DNA of 64,000 nucleotides from Shinella sp. WSJ-2 (GTDB taxonomy: Bacteria > Pseudomonadota > Alphaproteobacteria > Rhizobiales > Rhizobiaceae): NCBI RefSeq assembly GCF_003432075.1, contig NZ_QWBU01000012.1:1-64000 (forward strand), in the 5' to 3' direction. The position numbers and the translations under genes were made by a program. The notes beneath the pieces are model-generated. The model did no database searches. It had not been told where the DNA came from and saw only the letters and a program-made list of their open reading frames with translations. Below are positions 32,836-41,508 of the stretch, one piece after another. Positions within the stretch are counted from its first letter, which is position 1. Each line of letters opens with the position of its first letter.

Positions 32836-33132
32836 ATGAGCGACGACGATTATATCTATGACGAAGCAACCGGCGAGTGGCGCCCGGCCTCCGAGATCGC
32901 TGCGGAAAAGGCGGCGAAGAGCGTGGTGCTCGATGCCGGCGGCAATGTGCTGACCGATGGCGATTCGGTCGTGCTCATCAAGGACCTGAAGGTGAAGGGT
33001 GCGGGACAGACTCTGAAGCAGGGCACCGTCATCAAGACGATCCGCCTCACCGACACTCCGGATGAGATCGACTGCCGGCACGAGACGATCCGCGGCCTGG
33101 TGCTGCGCACCGAATTCGTCCGCAAGCGCTGA
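32836..33132 (+). CDS. PhnA-domain protein
   Basis: 98 residues from ATG 32836 ([20 protein letters not shown]). The C-terminal 70 residues match the PhnA domain: [51 protein letters not shown] and [11 protein letters not shown]. The N-terminal zinc ribbon of full-length PhnA is replaced by a short acidic stretch. Despite the name (alkylphosphonate uptake) its biochemical role is unknown. It is 11 nt ahead of ruvX and likely co-transcribed. Confidence 0.88.
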   Translation: MSDDDYIYDEATGEWRPASEIAAEKAAKSVVLDAGGNVLTDGDSVVLIKDLKVKGAGQTLKQGTVIKTIRLTDTPDEIDCRHETIRGLVLRTEFVRKR

Positions 33133-33143
33133 GAGGTTTGGCC

Positions 33144-33629
33144 ATGGCGACGCTGACACTGGAAGACCTGGCGCAAAGCCTCCTGCCCGGCCAGCCGATC
33201 GCCGGCCTCGACTTGGGTACCAAGACGATCGGGCTTTCGGTCTCCGATCTCGGCCGCCGGCTGGCGACACCCCGGCCAGTGTTGAAGCGTGTGAAGTTCA
33301 CGCAGGATGCCGAGACGCTGCTGGCGTTTGCAGCAAAGGAGAGGGTCGTGGCCTTCGTCATCGGCCTGCCCGTGAACATGGACGGCAGCGCCGGCCCGCG
33401 CGTCCAGGCGACGCGCGCCTTCGTGCGCTCCATGTCCGACAAGACCGACATTCCCTTTGTCTTCTGGGACGAACGGCTATCGACGGTCGCGGCCGAGCGG
33501 ACGCTGATCGAGATGGATGTGTCGCGCAGGAAGCGGGCCGAGCGCATCGATTCGGCCGCCGCCTCCTTCATTCTTCAGGGTGCGCTGGACAGGCTTTCAT
33601 CGCTGGCAAGGGAAGCCGCCGGCGATTGA
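33144..33629 (+). CDS. ruvX: Putative pre-16S rRNA nuclease (YqgF/RuvX)
   Basis: 161 residues. RNase H-like fold with [20 protein letters not shown] (first catalytic Asp), [37 protein letters not shown] (Glu/Arg) and [16 protein letters not shown] (last Asp). It matures the 5' end of 16S rRNA. GAGAGG sits 7 nt before the ATG at 33144. Its last 55 bp overlap the 3' end of the convergent membrane-protein gene. Confidence 0.94.
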   Translation: MATLTLEDLAQSLLPGQPIAGLDLGTKTIGLSVSDLGRRLATPRPVLKRVKFTQDAETLLAFAAKERVVAFVIGLPVNMDGSAGPRVQATRAFVRSMSDKTDIPFVFWDERLSTVAAERTLIEMDVSRRKRAERIDSAAASFILQGALDRLSSLAREAAGD

Positions 33630-33901
33630 TGCCGGGCCTGCCACCAGGCGGAAATCTGCCTGCGGCGGCGGAAGGCGAGGATGGCGAAGACAAGCAAGCT
33701 ATCGACGATGATCGCGCGCAGCACCAGGAGCGGCAGGTCTTCCGGCGGAACGCCGAGGATGTGGCCGTAGATCTGGAATACCAGATCATGCGTCTGGCGC
33801 GTCAGCATGAAGAAGCCGAAATTCATGTCGTAGTAGGAAAGCCCGTACCAGCTTCCCAGGAGCGCGATGGGGCCTGCCCACAGGATGAGGAACCACTTCA
33901 T
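33575..33901 (-). CDS. Small two-TM membrane protein (DUF6105-like)
   Basis: 108 residues: TM1 [20 protein letters not shown], an amphipathic stretch [22 protein letters not shown]2 [19 protein letters not shown] and a polar tail. I associate it tentatively with the alphaproteobacterial DUF6105 family. The start codon overlaps the stop of a 52-codon gene upstream (ATGA), so the two are translationally coupled. Function unknown. The 3' end overlaps ruvX by 55 bp. Confidence 0.75.
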   Translation of the reverse strand: MKWFLILWAGPIALLGSWYGLSYYDMNFGFFMLTRQTHDLVFQIYGHILGVPPEDLPLLVLRAIIVDSLLVFAILAFRRRRQISAWWQARHQSPAASLASDESLSSAP

Positions 33902-34056
33902 GCCGCCCTCCTCTTCGCCGTAACGAGATCGGCGGCAGCGAAGAGCACTTCACTGACAGCGATGCTCCCCACAATCACGAGCAACGGGACGACGATGTCC
34001 ACCGCCGCGAAGGAAAACATGGTCGTCATGACCGAGATCCGGGCCGTACTGGCCAT
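33898..34056 (-). CDS. 52-residue membrane protein coupled to the downstream DUF6105-like gene
   Basis: ATG at 34056, TGA at 33900-33898 sharing bases with the next ATG. The product begins MASTARISVMTTMF and has one hydrophobic helix, AAVDIVVPLLVIVGSIAVSE, and a basic end TAKRRAA. ATGA overlap, the absence of other coding potential and the hydrophobic helix support it as real. No homologue comes to mind. Confidence 0.6.
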   Translation of the reverse strand: MASTARISVMTTMFSFAAVDIVVPLLVIVGSIAVSEVLFAAADLVTAKRRAA

Positions 34057-34249
34057 GGCTTACACTCACTCGCATGGTTAATACCAAGTAAACGGCACCT
34101 TCACCCGTTAACCTTCATCGCGCAACGGAAACCATTCGGTAAGGTTAATTTCCACATGGGCGCCTTTTGGGAAGGCCCGCGGCCAGCCTCTTGCCACGCG
34201 GCGCGCGGCGTGGAATGAGCACATATCTCCCCTCGCCCTATCCGGTTCC

Positions 34250-35185
34250 ATGCTCCCCATCTTCGAAAGCATCCTGCCCGTCTTCCTGCTTGTCATGCTG
34301 GGCGCGTTTCTCAAGCGCTGGCGGCTGATTGACCGGGATATGTGGAACGGGCTCGAACAGCTCGGTTTCTTCGTGCTGTTTCCCTCGCTGCTTTTCACCA
34401 CGCTCGCCAATGCGGAGTTTTCCGGCATGGCGACCGGCAGGATTGCCATAGGCTCCATCGGGTCGGTGACGGTGATTGCCGCGGTGCTCGCGCTGTGCTG
34501 GCCGCTCTTTCGCGCCGCCGGCGTTGCGGCACCGACCTTCACCTCGGTCTTCCAGACCTCGACGCGCTGGAACGCCTTCATCGCGCTCGCCATCGCCGAA
34601 AAGCTCTACGGCGCACAGAGCCTGACCCTTGTCGCGCTGGTGGCGACGCTGATCATCATCCCGATCAATCTCTACAATATCGGCATGCTCGTCTGGTTTG
34701 GCGGCGGCACGCGCAGCCTGAAGATCTTTGCGCAAAAAATCCTGACCAATCCGATGATCATCGGCTCGGTGCTGGGCGTCGCGATCAACCTGCTCGGGAT
34801 CGAAATCTACAAGCCCTTGATGCAGACCGTCGAAATGGTGGCGGATACGTCGCTCAGCCTCGGCCTCATCATGGTGGGCGCCGGGCTTAAGCTTGCCGAT
34901 GCGCTGAAACCGCGCCCACTTGCGCTTCTGCCAGTCGGGCTGAAACTCGTCTTCATGCCGTTGGTCATGACGGGGGCGGCCTATGCGCTCGGCATGCGTG
35001 GCGAACCGCTTCTGACAATCGCGATGGGCGCCAGTGTGCCCACCGCGATGAACGGCTATGTGCTGGCCAAGCAGATGGGCGGCGATGCGCCCTTCTATGC
35101 CGCCGCCGCAACGCTTCAGACTATCGCCTCATTCTTCACCATTCCCATGGTGCTGGCGACGACGGCCTATCTGGCCGGCGGATAG
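34250..35185 (+). CDS. AEC (auxin efflux carrier) family transporter
   Basis: 311 residues with about ten membrane helices (ILPVFLLVMLGAFLKRW, LGFFVLFPSLLFTTLA, FTIPMVLATTAYLAG and others). The family moves organic acids such as malate or malonate across the inner membrane; substrate not deducible. Conserved polar residues include N in TSTRWNAFIALAIAEKLYG and NPMIIGSVLGVAINLLG. The stop codon overlaps the end of the convergent AidB-type gene by 19 bp. Confidence 0.9.
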   Translation: MLPIFESILPVFLLVMLGAFLKRWRLIDRDMWNGLEQLGFFVLFPSLLFTTLANAEFSGMATGRIAIGSIGSVTVIAAVLALCWPLFRAAGVAAPTFTSVFQTSTRWNAFIALAIAEKLYGAQSLTLVALVATLIIIPINLYNIGMLVWFGGGTRSLKIFAQKILTNPMIIGSVLGVAINLLGIEIYKPLMQTVEMVADTSLSLGLIMVGAGLKLADALKPRPLALLPVGLKLVFMPLVMTGAAYALGMRGEPLLTIAMGASVPTAMNGYVLAKQMGGDAPFYAAAATLQTIASFFTIPMVLATTAYLAGG

Positions 35186-36813
35186 AGCAGGTCGACGATA
35201 TAGGCCGAATCGAAGCGTGAATCGAGCATGCCGTAGGTCGAGCGCCAGCCGGAGGCGAGGCGCGTTTCCAGGAAGGCATCGGCAACGCGGCCGGCACCGG
35301 CGCGATAGAGCTCGGCAGCGGCGGCGGCAAGCGCCAGCTGCTCGACCAGCATGCGGGCGGCGCCCTCGTCCCGTTCACAGAGCGACAAGCAGGCGCGCAG
35401 CACGTCCACCGTCTTCTTGCCGGCCGAGCCGAGATCGCGCGCGAGCCCGGTGAAGAGGATTTCGAACAGATCCCTGCCCCGGCCGATGACGCGCATCAGA
35501 TCGAGCGCCATGACATTGCCGGAGCCTTCCCAGATAGCGTTGACCGGCGCCTCGCGATAATGCCGGGCGATCGGCCGTTCCTCGACATAACCGCTGCCGC
35601 CGATGCACTCCATCGCTTCATAGATAAGGGCGGGTGCGATCTTGCAGCACCAGTATTTCACCACCGGCGTCATGATGCGGGCATAGGCGGCATCCTCCGC
35701 GCTGTCGCGCGCCTTGTCAAAGGCCTCGGCGAGACGCAGGGAAAGCGCGGTCGCGCCGGCAACGTCGAGCGCCATGTCGGCGAGAACGCGCGTCATGATC
35801 GGCTGGGCGACGAGCGGCTTGCCGAAGACATTGCGGCCTCGTGCGTGGTGCACGGCTTCGGCAAGCGAGGCACGCATGATGCCCGAGGAGGCGAGCGCAC
35901 AATCGAGCCGCGTCAGCGTGACCATGTCGAGAATGGTGCGGATGCCGGCGTCGGGGGCGCCCAGCAGGAAGCCGAACGTATCGGAGAACTCCACCTCCGA
36001 CGAAGCGTTGGAGCGGTTGCCGATCTTGTCCTTGAGGCGCTGGAAGCGCAGGCCGTTGCTGGCGCCGTCTTCGAGCAGGCGCGGCACGAGGAAGCAGCCG
36101 ACACCCTCGCGCGTCTGCGCCAGCATCACGAAGCCGTCGCTCATTGGCGCGGACATAAACCATTTGTGGCCCGTCAGCCGATAGATGCCCTCGCCGACGC
36201 GCTCGGCGGACGAGGTGTTGGCGCGCACATCCGTGCCGCCCTGCTTTTCAGTCATGCCCATGCCGATGGTGATGGCACTCTTCTGCATGGCCGGCTTGTT
36301 GGCGCTGTCATATTTGCGCGACAGGATCTTTCGGCCCCATTCGCGCTGCACCTGCGGCGACGCCGAGAGTGCGGCGACAGAGGCGCTCGTCATCGTCAGC
36401 GGGCAAAGATGGCCGCATTCGAGCTGCGCCGTCAGGTAGAAGCGTACGGCGCGCGCCTTGTGCGCCCGGCCCTGCTCCTCGGCGACGTTTTCCCACAACG
36501 ACGAATGAAGCCCGCTTGCCATGGAGCGGCGCATCAGCGCATGCCAGGCGGGATGATAATCGACGACGTCGAGACGCTCGCCGCGCGGGCCATGGGTGCG
36601 CAGCTGCGGCACCCCCTCATTCGCCATGCGCGCCAGCTCCTGTGCCTCCGGCGAGGTGACATAGCGGCCTATCGCATCGAACTCGTCGCGCAGGCCCCTC
36701 GGCATCGCGTCGGTCGCATCCACCAGAAGCGGATCGGAGCGATAGGCGTTGATGCCCGACCAGAGCGGCGGCTGGTTGAGATCGGCGAGTTTCTGTTCGG
36801 TGTCACGAGTCAT
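35167..36813 (-). CDS. Acyl-CoA dehydrogenase family protein, AidB-like
   Basis: 548 residues, matching AidB (about 540) rather than ordinary acyl-CoA dehydrogenases (about 380). It opens with LNQPPLWSGINAYRSDPLL, has the FAD contact MGMTEKQGGTDVRANTSSA, HKWFMSAPMSDGFVMLAQT, and IYEAMECIGGSGYVEERPIA (Glu in the position of the dehydrogenase base). E. coli AidB binds FAD and DNA and is induced by alkylation stress; a fatty-acyl or isovaleryl-CoA dehydrogenase role is an alternative. It stands alone, divergent from pyrB. Confidence 0.9.
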   Translation of the reverse strand: MTRDTEQKLADLNQPPLWSGINAYRSDPLLVDATDAMPRGLRDEFDAIGRYVTSPEAQELARMANEGVPQLRTHGPRGERLDVVDYHPAWHALMRRSMASGLHSSLWENVAEEQGRAHKARAVRFYLTAQLECGHLCPLTMTSASVAALSASPQVQREWGRKILSRKYDSANKPAMQKSAITIGMGMTEKQGGTDVRANTSSAERVGEGIYRLTGHKWFMSAPMSDGFVMLAQTREGVGCFLVPRLLEDGASNGLRFQRLKDKIGNRSNASSEVEFSDTFGFLLGAPDAGIRTILDMVTLTRLDCALASSGIMRASLAEAVHHARGRNVFGKPLVAQPIMTRVLADMALDVAGATALSLRLAEAFDKARDSAEDAAYARIMTPVVKYWCCKIAPALIYEAMECIGGSGYVEERPIARHYREAPVNAIWEGSGNVMALDLMRVIGRGRDLFEILFTGLARDLGSAGKKTVDVLRACLSLCERDEGAARMLVEQLALAAAAAELYRAGAGRVADAFLETRLASGWRSTYGMLDSRFDSAYIVDLLYPPAR

Positions 36814-36985
36814 GAGCGGGTTCTAGCCCAAGTCGCGGACGGGCGAAACGGGGCGTTCAGCCGCGCGGCACCGTTGCGAACACAAAAGCGTGGGAATGCG
36901 CGAAACGCCGGCCGCTTCGCCTTGCCGCAGTGGAACCGAGGCTCTATAGACCCCGCGTATCCAACGACAGTTGAGGCGGAGTTCC

Positions 36986-37927
36986 ATGCACTTCTTTCCG
37001 CATCGCCACCTTCTCGGCATCAAGGGGCTGACCGAGCAGGACATCACCCTGCTGCTCGACCGCGCCGACGAGGCGGTGAAAATCTCCCGGCAGCGGGAGA
37101 AGAAGACGTCGACGCTTCGCGGCCTGACGCAGATCAATCTCTTCTTCGAAGCCTCCACCCGCACGCAATCGTCCTTCGAGCTGGCCGGCAAACGGCTTGG
37201 CGCCGACGTGATGAACATGTCGGTCGGCAATTCCTCGGTGAAGAAGGGCGAAACGCTGATCGACACGGCGATGACGCTGAACGCCATGCACCCCGACGTG
37301 CTGGTGGTGCGCCACTCGTCCGCCGGTGCCGCCGCGCTTCTGGCGCAAAAGGTCTCCTGTTCGGTGGTCAATGCCGGTGATGGCCAGCACGAGCACCCGA
37401 CGCAGGCGCTTCTCGACGCGCTGACCATCCGCCGCGCCAAGGGCAAGCTGTCGCGCATCATCGTCGCCATCTGCGGCGACGTGCTGCATTCGCGCGTCGC
37501 ACGCTCCAACATCCTGCTGCTGAATGCCATGGGCGCCCGCGTGCGCGTCGTCGCCCCGGCCACGCTGCTGCCCTCGGGCATCGCCGACATGGGCGCGGAA
37601 GTCTATCACTCCATGGAGGAAGGCCTGAAGGACGCCGACGTCGTGATGATGCTGCGCCTGCAGCGCGAGCGCATGTCCGGTGCCTTCGTGCCCTCGGTGC
37701 GCGAATACTTCCACTATTACGGCCTCGACGCGGAAAAGCTGAAGGCGGCCAAGGAAGACGCGCTCGTCATGCATCCCGGGCCGATGAACCGCGGCGTCGA
37801 AATCGCCTCCGAGATCGCCGACGGTCCGCAAAGCGTGATCGAACAGCAGGTCGAGATGGGCGTCGCCGTGCGCATGGCCGTCATGGAAACGCTTCTTGTC
37901 TCGCAGAACCAGGGGGGCCGCGCATGA
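36986..37927 (+). CDS. pyrB: Aspartate carbamoyltransferase catalytic subunit
   Basis: Second step of pyrimidine synthesis: carbamoyl phosphate plus aspartate. 313 residues from ATG 36986 (GAGGCGGAG upstream). The carbamoyl-phosphate loop is [13 protein letters not shown] (STRT), with the Ser/Lys loop in [41 protein letters not shown], and [10 protein letters not shown] with the aspartate-binding Arg. It overlaps pyrC by 4 bp (ATGA), so stoichiometric production is expected, consistent with a PyrB-PyrC' holoenzyme. Confidence 0.96.
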   Translation: MHFFPHRHLLGIKGLTEQDITLLLDRADEAVKISRQREKKTSTLRGLTQINLFFEASTRTQSSFELAGKRLGADVMNMSVGNSSVKKGETLIDTAMTLNAMHPDVLVVRHSSAGAAALLAQKVSCSVVNAGDGQHEHPTQALLDALTIRRAKGKLSRIIVAICGDVLHSRVARSNILLLNAMGARVRVVAPATLLPSGIADMGAEVYHSMEEGLKDADVVMMLRLQRERMSGAFVPSVREYFHYYGLDAEKLKAAKEDALVMHPGPMNRGVEIASEIADGPQSVIEQQVEMGVAVRMAVMETLLVSQNQGGRA

Positions 37928-39216
37928 CCCGCACGGCCGTCCTGAAAAACCTCCGCATCCTCGACCCCTCGCGCAATCTTGATGAAAAGGGTTCCATCGT
38001 CATCGAGAACGGCAGGATTGCCGCGATCGGCGCCAGTGCGCAGAATCAGGGTGCGCCCGAAGGCGCCGAGGTCGTCGACGGCCGCGGCATGATCGCCGCC
38101 CCCGGCCTGGTTGATGCCCGCGTCTTCGTCGGCGAACCCGGCGCGGAACACAGGGAGACCATCGAGTCCGCCTCGCGTGCAGCCGCCGCCGGCGGTGTTA
38201 CCACCTTCATCACCATGCCGGACACCGATCCCGTCATCGACGACATCGCGCTGGTCGAATTCGTGCTGAAGAATGCCCGCGACAAGGCCATCGTCAACAT
38301 CCACCCTGCAGCCGCCCTGACCAAGGGGCTCGCCGGAGAGGAGATGACCGAATTCGGCCTGCTCCAGGCCGCCGGTGCCGTCGCCTTCACCAATGGCCGC
38401 AACCCGATGCACAATGCGCAGGTGCTGCGCCGCGCCATGACCTATGCACGCGAATTCGGCAGCGTCATTTCGCTTGAAACCCGTGACAAATATCTCGGCG
38501 CCGGCGGCGTGATGAACGAGGGGCTGCTTGCGAGCTGGCTCGGCCTGTCCGGCAGCCCGCGCGAAGCCGAACTGATCCCGCTTGAACGGGACCTGCGCAT
38601 CGCAGGCCTGACGCGCGGCAAGTATCACGCCGCGCAGATCTCGGTGCCGGAATCGGCGGAAGCGGTGAAGATCGCCCGCGAGCGGGGTGCGAATGTCACC
38701 TGCGGCGCGTCGATCAACCACCTGACGCTGAACGAGAACGATATCGGCGAATACCGCACCTTCTTCAAGCTCTCCCCGCCGCTGCGAAGCGAGGACGACC
38801 GCAAGGCGATGGTCGATGCGCTGGCCCGTGGCGAGATCGACATCATCGTCTCCTCGCACGATCCGCAGGACGTCGACACCAAGCGCCTGCCCTTCGCGGA
38901 TGCCGCCGACGGCGCCATCGGTCTCGAAACCATGCTGGCGGCGGCACTCAGGCTGCACCATAGCGGTGAGGTCCCGCTGATACGCCTCATCGATGCCCTT
39001 TCCACGCGGCCCGCAAAAATCTTCGGCCTCGATGCCGGCACGCTGGCGCCGGGTGCGAGGGCCGATATCGTGCTGATCGATCCGGACGAGCCGTGGCTCG
39101 CCACGAAGGATACCTTCGTTTCGCGCTCGAAGAACACGCCGTTCGAAGATGCCCGCTTTACGGGACGCGCAGTTAGCACCTATGTTGCCGGCGAACGGGT
39201 GCATTCGCTCGGCTGA
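37924..39216 (+). CDS. pyrC: Dihydroorotase homologue lacking metal ligands (PyrC', non-catalytic)
   Basis: 430 residues, class I dihydroorotase fold. The active-site HxH-x-R of the family (DMHVHLREPG in active enzymes) reads [10 protein letters not shown] (residues 64-73): both His and the Arg are gone. The later metal-binding region is SSHDPQD instead of the usual DHAPH pattern, and the central His position is SLETRDKYL. The scaffold motifs GLET and [10 protein letters not shown] remain. In Pseudomonas such PyrC' proteins are structural partners of PyrB, with active dihydroorotase encoded elsewhere. Annotation as 'dihydroorotase' would be misleading. Confidence 0.88.
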   Translation: MTRTAVLKNLRILDPSRNLDEKGSIVIENGRIAAIGASAQNQGAPEGAEVVDGRGMIAAPGLVDARVFVGEPGAEHRETIESASRAAAAGGVTTFITMPDTDPVIDDIALVEFVLKNARDKAIVNIHPAAALTKGLAGEEMTEFGLLQAAGAVAFTNGRNPMHNAQVLRRAMTYAREFGSVISLETRDKYLGAGGVMNEGLLASWLGLSGSPREAELIPLERDLRIAGLTRGKYHAAQISVPESAEAVKIARERGANVTCGASINHLTLNENDIGEYRTFFKLSPPLRSEDDRKAMVDALARGEIDIIVSSHDPQDVDTKRLPFADAADGAIGLETMLAAALRLHHSGEVPLIRLIDALSTRPAKIFGLDAGTLAPGARADIVLIDPDEPWLATKDTFVSRSKNTPFEDARFTGRAVSTYVAGERVHSLG

Positions 39217-39294
39217 TGCATCTGGGGCGGAAGGGACGCCGCCCCGCATTGGCCTTGTTGCACCCGCCGCAATGAAATCTCGGGGGAGAACCAC

Positions 39295-39909
39295 GTGTCC
39301 GACATTTTCACCTGGCAGCTCGGCGCGCTGCCGACACTCGCCGCCCTTGCCTTCGGCTATCTCCTCGGCTCCATTCCCTTCGGTCTGATCCTCACCCGCA
39401 TGGCAGGGCTCGGCGATGTGCGTCAGATCGGTTCGGGCAATATCGGCGCGACGAACGTGCTGCGCACCGGCAACAAGAAACTCGCCGCCGCCACACTTCT
39501 CCTCGATGCGCTGAAGGGCACGGCTGCTGCCGCCATCGCCTCACGCTGGGGGCTCGACGCGGGCATTGCCGCCGGCTTTGCAGCCTTCCTCGGCCATCTC
39601 TTCCCGGTCTGGCTCGGCTTCAAGGGTGGCAAGGGCGTTGCGACCTATGTCGGCCTGCTGCTCGGCCTCGTCCCCGTCATGCTCGCGGTCTTTGCTGCCA
39701 TCTGGATCGGCATTGCCTATCTCACCCGCTATTCCTCGCTTTCAGCACTGGTTGCAACGGCGGCATCTCCGGTTGTATTGTGGTTTCTCGGTCACGAGAA
39801 GGTGGCACTGCTCTTTCTCCTACTCACCGTCATCACCTGGTGGAAACACAGCGCCAATATCAGCCGCCTTCTAAGCGGCACGGAAAGCAAGATCGGCAGC
39901 AAGGGATAG
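39295..39909 (+). CDS. plsY: Glycerol-3-phosphate acyltransferase PlsY
   Basis: Acylates glycerol-3-phosphate from acyl-phosphate in the inner membrane, the first step of phospholipid synthesis. 204 residues, GTG start at 39295 with GGGGGAGAACC upstream. Motifs: [38 protein letters not shown] (motif 1), [20 protein letters not shown] (motif 2), and the end [20 protein letters not shown] (motif 3). Five to six membrane helices. dprA starts 2 nt after its stop codon. Confidence 0.96.
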   Translation: MSDIFTWQLGALPTLAALAFGYLLGSIPFGLILTRMAGLGDVRQIGSGNIGATNVLRTGNKKLAAATLLLDALKGTAAAAIASRWGLDAGIAAGFAAFLGHLFPVWLGFKGGKGVATYVGLLLGLVPVMLAVFAAIWIGIAYLTRYSSLSALVATAASPVVLWFLGHEKVALLFLLLTVITWWKHSANISRLLSGTESKIGSKG

Positions 39910-39911
39910 CC

Positions 39912-41063
39912 ATGGACGACCACAGCGCAAGGACAAGGGGAATTGCGCTGACGGAAAAACAGAGGATCGCCTGGCTGCGGCTCATCCGCAGCGACAATGT
40001 CGGTCCGGTCACCTTTCGAGAACTGATCAACCATTTCGGCAGCGCGGAAACGGCGCTGGAGATGCTGCCGGAACTATCCCGCCGTGGAGGCGCCTCCCGC
40101 AGCATCCGTGTCGCGTCGAAGGCCGAAGCCGACCGCGAACTGGAAATCGCCGAACGGCACGGCGCCACCTTCATCGGCATCGGTGAGCCCGATTATCCGC
40201 CCTTGCTGCGCCAGATCGACGGCGCCCCGCCGCTTCTTGCCGCCAAGGGCAATCGAAGGGTGACATCGGCACCGGCCGTCGGCATCGTCGGCGCGCGCAA
40301 TGCCTCGATTTCGGGAATGAAATTCGCCGGACTTCTGGCGCGGAATATCGGCCGCGCGGGCTATTCCATCGTTTCGGGTCTGGCACGCGGCATCGATACG
40401 GCCGCTCACAGGGCCAGCCTGGAGACCGGCACGATCGCCGCCATGGCCGGCGGTCTCGACAAGCCTTACCCGCCGGAGAATATCGGCCTGCTTGATGAAC
40501 TCACCGGCGGCGAGGGCCTCGCCGTCAGTGAAATGCCCTTTGGGTGGGAACCCCGCGCCCGCGATTTCCCCCGTCGCAACCGGCTGATCGCCGGCATGGC
40601 GCTCGGCCTCGTCGTGGTGGAGGCCGCTGTGCGTTCCGGTTCGCTCATCACGGCGCGCAATGCCGCAGATTTCGGCCGGCTGGTCTTTGCCGTGCCCGGC
40701 TCGCCGCTCGACCAGCGTTGCGAAGGCACGAACGGCCTGCTGAAGGACGGCGCGACGATCACCACGACACCGGAAGACGTACTGGAGGGGCTGCGGCCAC
40801 TAGCCGAGCCGGACCTCTTCTCCTCCCGTCCCGATGCGAGGGAACCTGGCGATGATATGGCCCCAGCTTTGCGGCTGCCGCCGAGCGACGGCGACCGCGA
40901 GAGGATCGCCGAGGCTCTGAGCCAGGTGCCGGCCGAGATCGACGAGATCATTCGCCATACCGGCATCGACGCGGCGAGCGTCTATCTCGTCCTGTTAGAG
41001 CTTGATCTTGCCGGCCGCCTTCAGCGGCACGCCGGTGGCGGCGTCTCGATCGCGCCGAATTGA
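39912..41063 (+). CDS. dprA: DNA processing protein DprA/Smf
   Basis: 383 residues. Protects incoming single-stranded DNA and loads RecA in natural transformation; widespread also in non-competent bacteria. A SAM-like N-terminus (RIAWLRLIRSDNVGPVTFRE) is followed by the Rossmann fold with VGIVGARNASISGMKFAGLL, SGLARGIDTAAHRASLETG, GTIAAMAGGLDKPYPPEN, FPRRNRLIAGMALGLVVVEA and SGSLITARNAADFGR. A C-terminal winged helix (DEIIRHTGIDAASVYLVLLE) closes the protein. Coupled to plsY. Confidence 0.95.
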   Translation: MDDHSARTRGIALTEKQRIAWLRLIRSDNVGPVTFRELINHFGSAETALEMLPELSRRGGASRSIRVASKAEADRELEIAERHGATFIGIGEPDYPPLLRQIDGAPPLLAAKGNRRVTSAPAVGIVGARNASISGMKFAGLLARNIGRAGYSIVSGLARGIDTAAHRASLETGTIAAMAGGLDKPYPPENIGLLDELTGGEGLAVSEMPFGWEPRARDFPRRNRLIAGMALGLVVVEAAVRSGSLITARNAADFGRLVFAVPGSPLDQRCEGTNGLLKDGATITTTPEDVLEGLRPLAEPDLFSSRPDAREPGDDMAPALRLPPSDGDRERIAEALSQVPAEIDEIIRHTGIDAASVYLVLLELDLAGRLQRHAGGGVSIAPN

Positions 41064-41249
41064 GAACGGGCGCTGGCCCGACTGGATGTCGCCGGCCTCC
41101 ACATAGGCCATTTCGATCAGATAGCGCAGCATGTCTGCTCCCTCGTTTGCGGCGACGGTGCGCAGTTCTGCGAGCATCTGTCTGATATAGGCGATGTTCT
41201 CTTATGCCGTGTGGGGCGGGAGCATGGGCTTGGCTGGTTTCGAATTCAT
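40995..41249 (-). pseudogene. Small gene interrupted by an in-frame stop codon
   Basis: From ATG 41249 the frame reads MNSKPAKPMLPPHTA then TAA (41204-41202), and continues in the same frame as ENIAYIRQMLAELRTVAANE, GADMLRYLIEMAYVEAGDIQ, SGQRP. The post-stop part looks like a well-formed amphipathic helical mini-protein, and I have an impression of rhizobial homologues reading ...HTEENIAYIRQML..., i.e. without the stop. A 3-nt insertion (CAT) in GAA would produce exactly GCA TAA. An internal ATG (41177) could still give a 60-codon product, whose tail overlaps the end of dprA antisense. Confidence 0.5.
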
Positions 41250-41287
41250 GACTTATCCGTTGTGCCAGTAATCTGGAATCACCGATA

Positions 41288-41378
41288 GGTTGCAATTCCT
41301 ACGCCTAGGAAACGATACAACGATTATTTATAATTGCAACCACGGATTAAGCTCGTTTTGGTTGCATTGCGTTGTATC
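41288..41378. repeat. Nested inverted repeats in the topA upstream region
   Basis: GGTTGCAATT (41288-41297) is mirrored by AATTGCAACC (41332-41341), and the latter again by TGGTTGCA (41359-41366). Outer arms GATACAACG (41314-41322) and CGTTGTATC (41370-41378) are perfect, and TTCCTA/TAGGAA (41296-41311) forms a small extra hairpin. The region is AT-rich between arms (ATTATTTATAAT). It could be a cruciform-forming, supercoiling-sensitive control region or a degenerate palindromic repeat element. Confidence 0.7.
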
Positions 41379-41508
41379 TCACTAAATTCAGCCCTACCTC
41401 TTGACCCGAACGCTTTCCCTGTTCATGTCGAAACACGACTTTCCGGCGCGAGATGCGCCCTTCACCGCGTGAGACAAGCCGCGGCGCGTGGTATCAGAGA
41501 AAATGACG

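Noticed and set aside
34078-34092. TTAA-N7-TAAA as a CtrA box upstream of the 52-codon membrane protein gene
   Set aside because: Seven of eight bases match, but such AT-rich matches are frequent in intergenic DNA and the second half is off; no supporting pattern of a cell-cycle gene.
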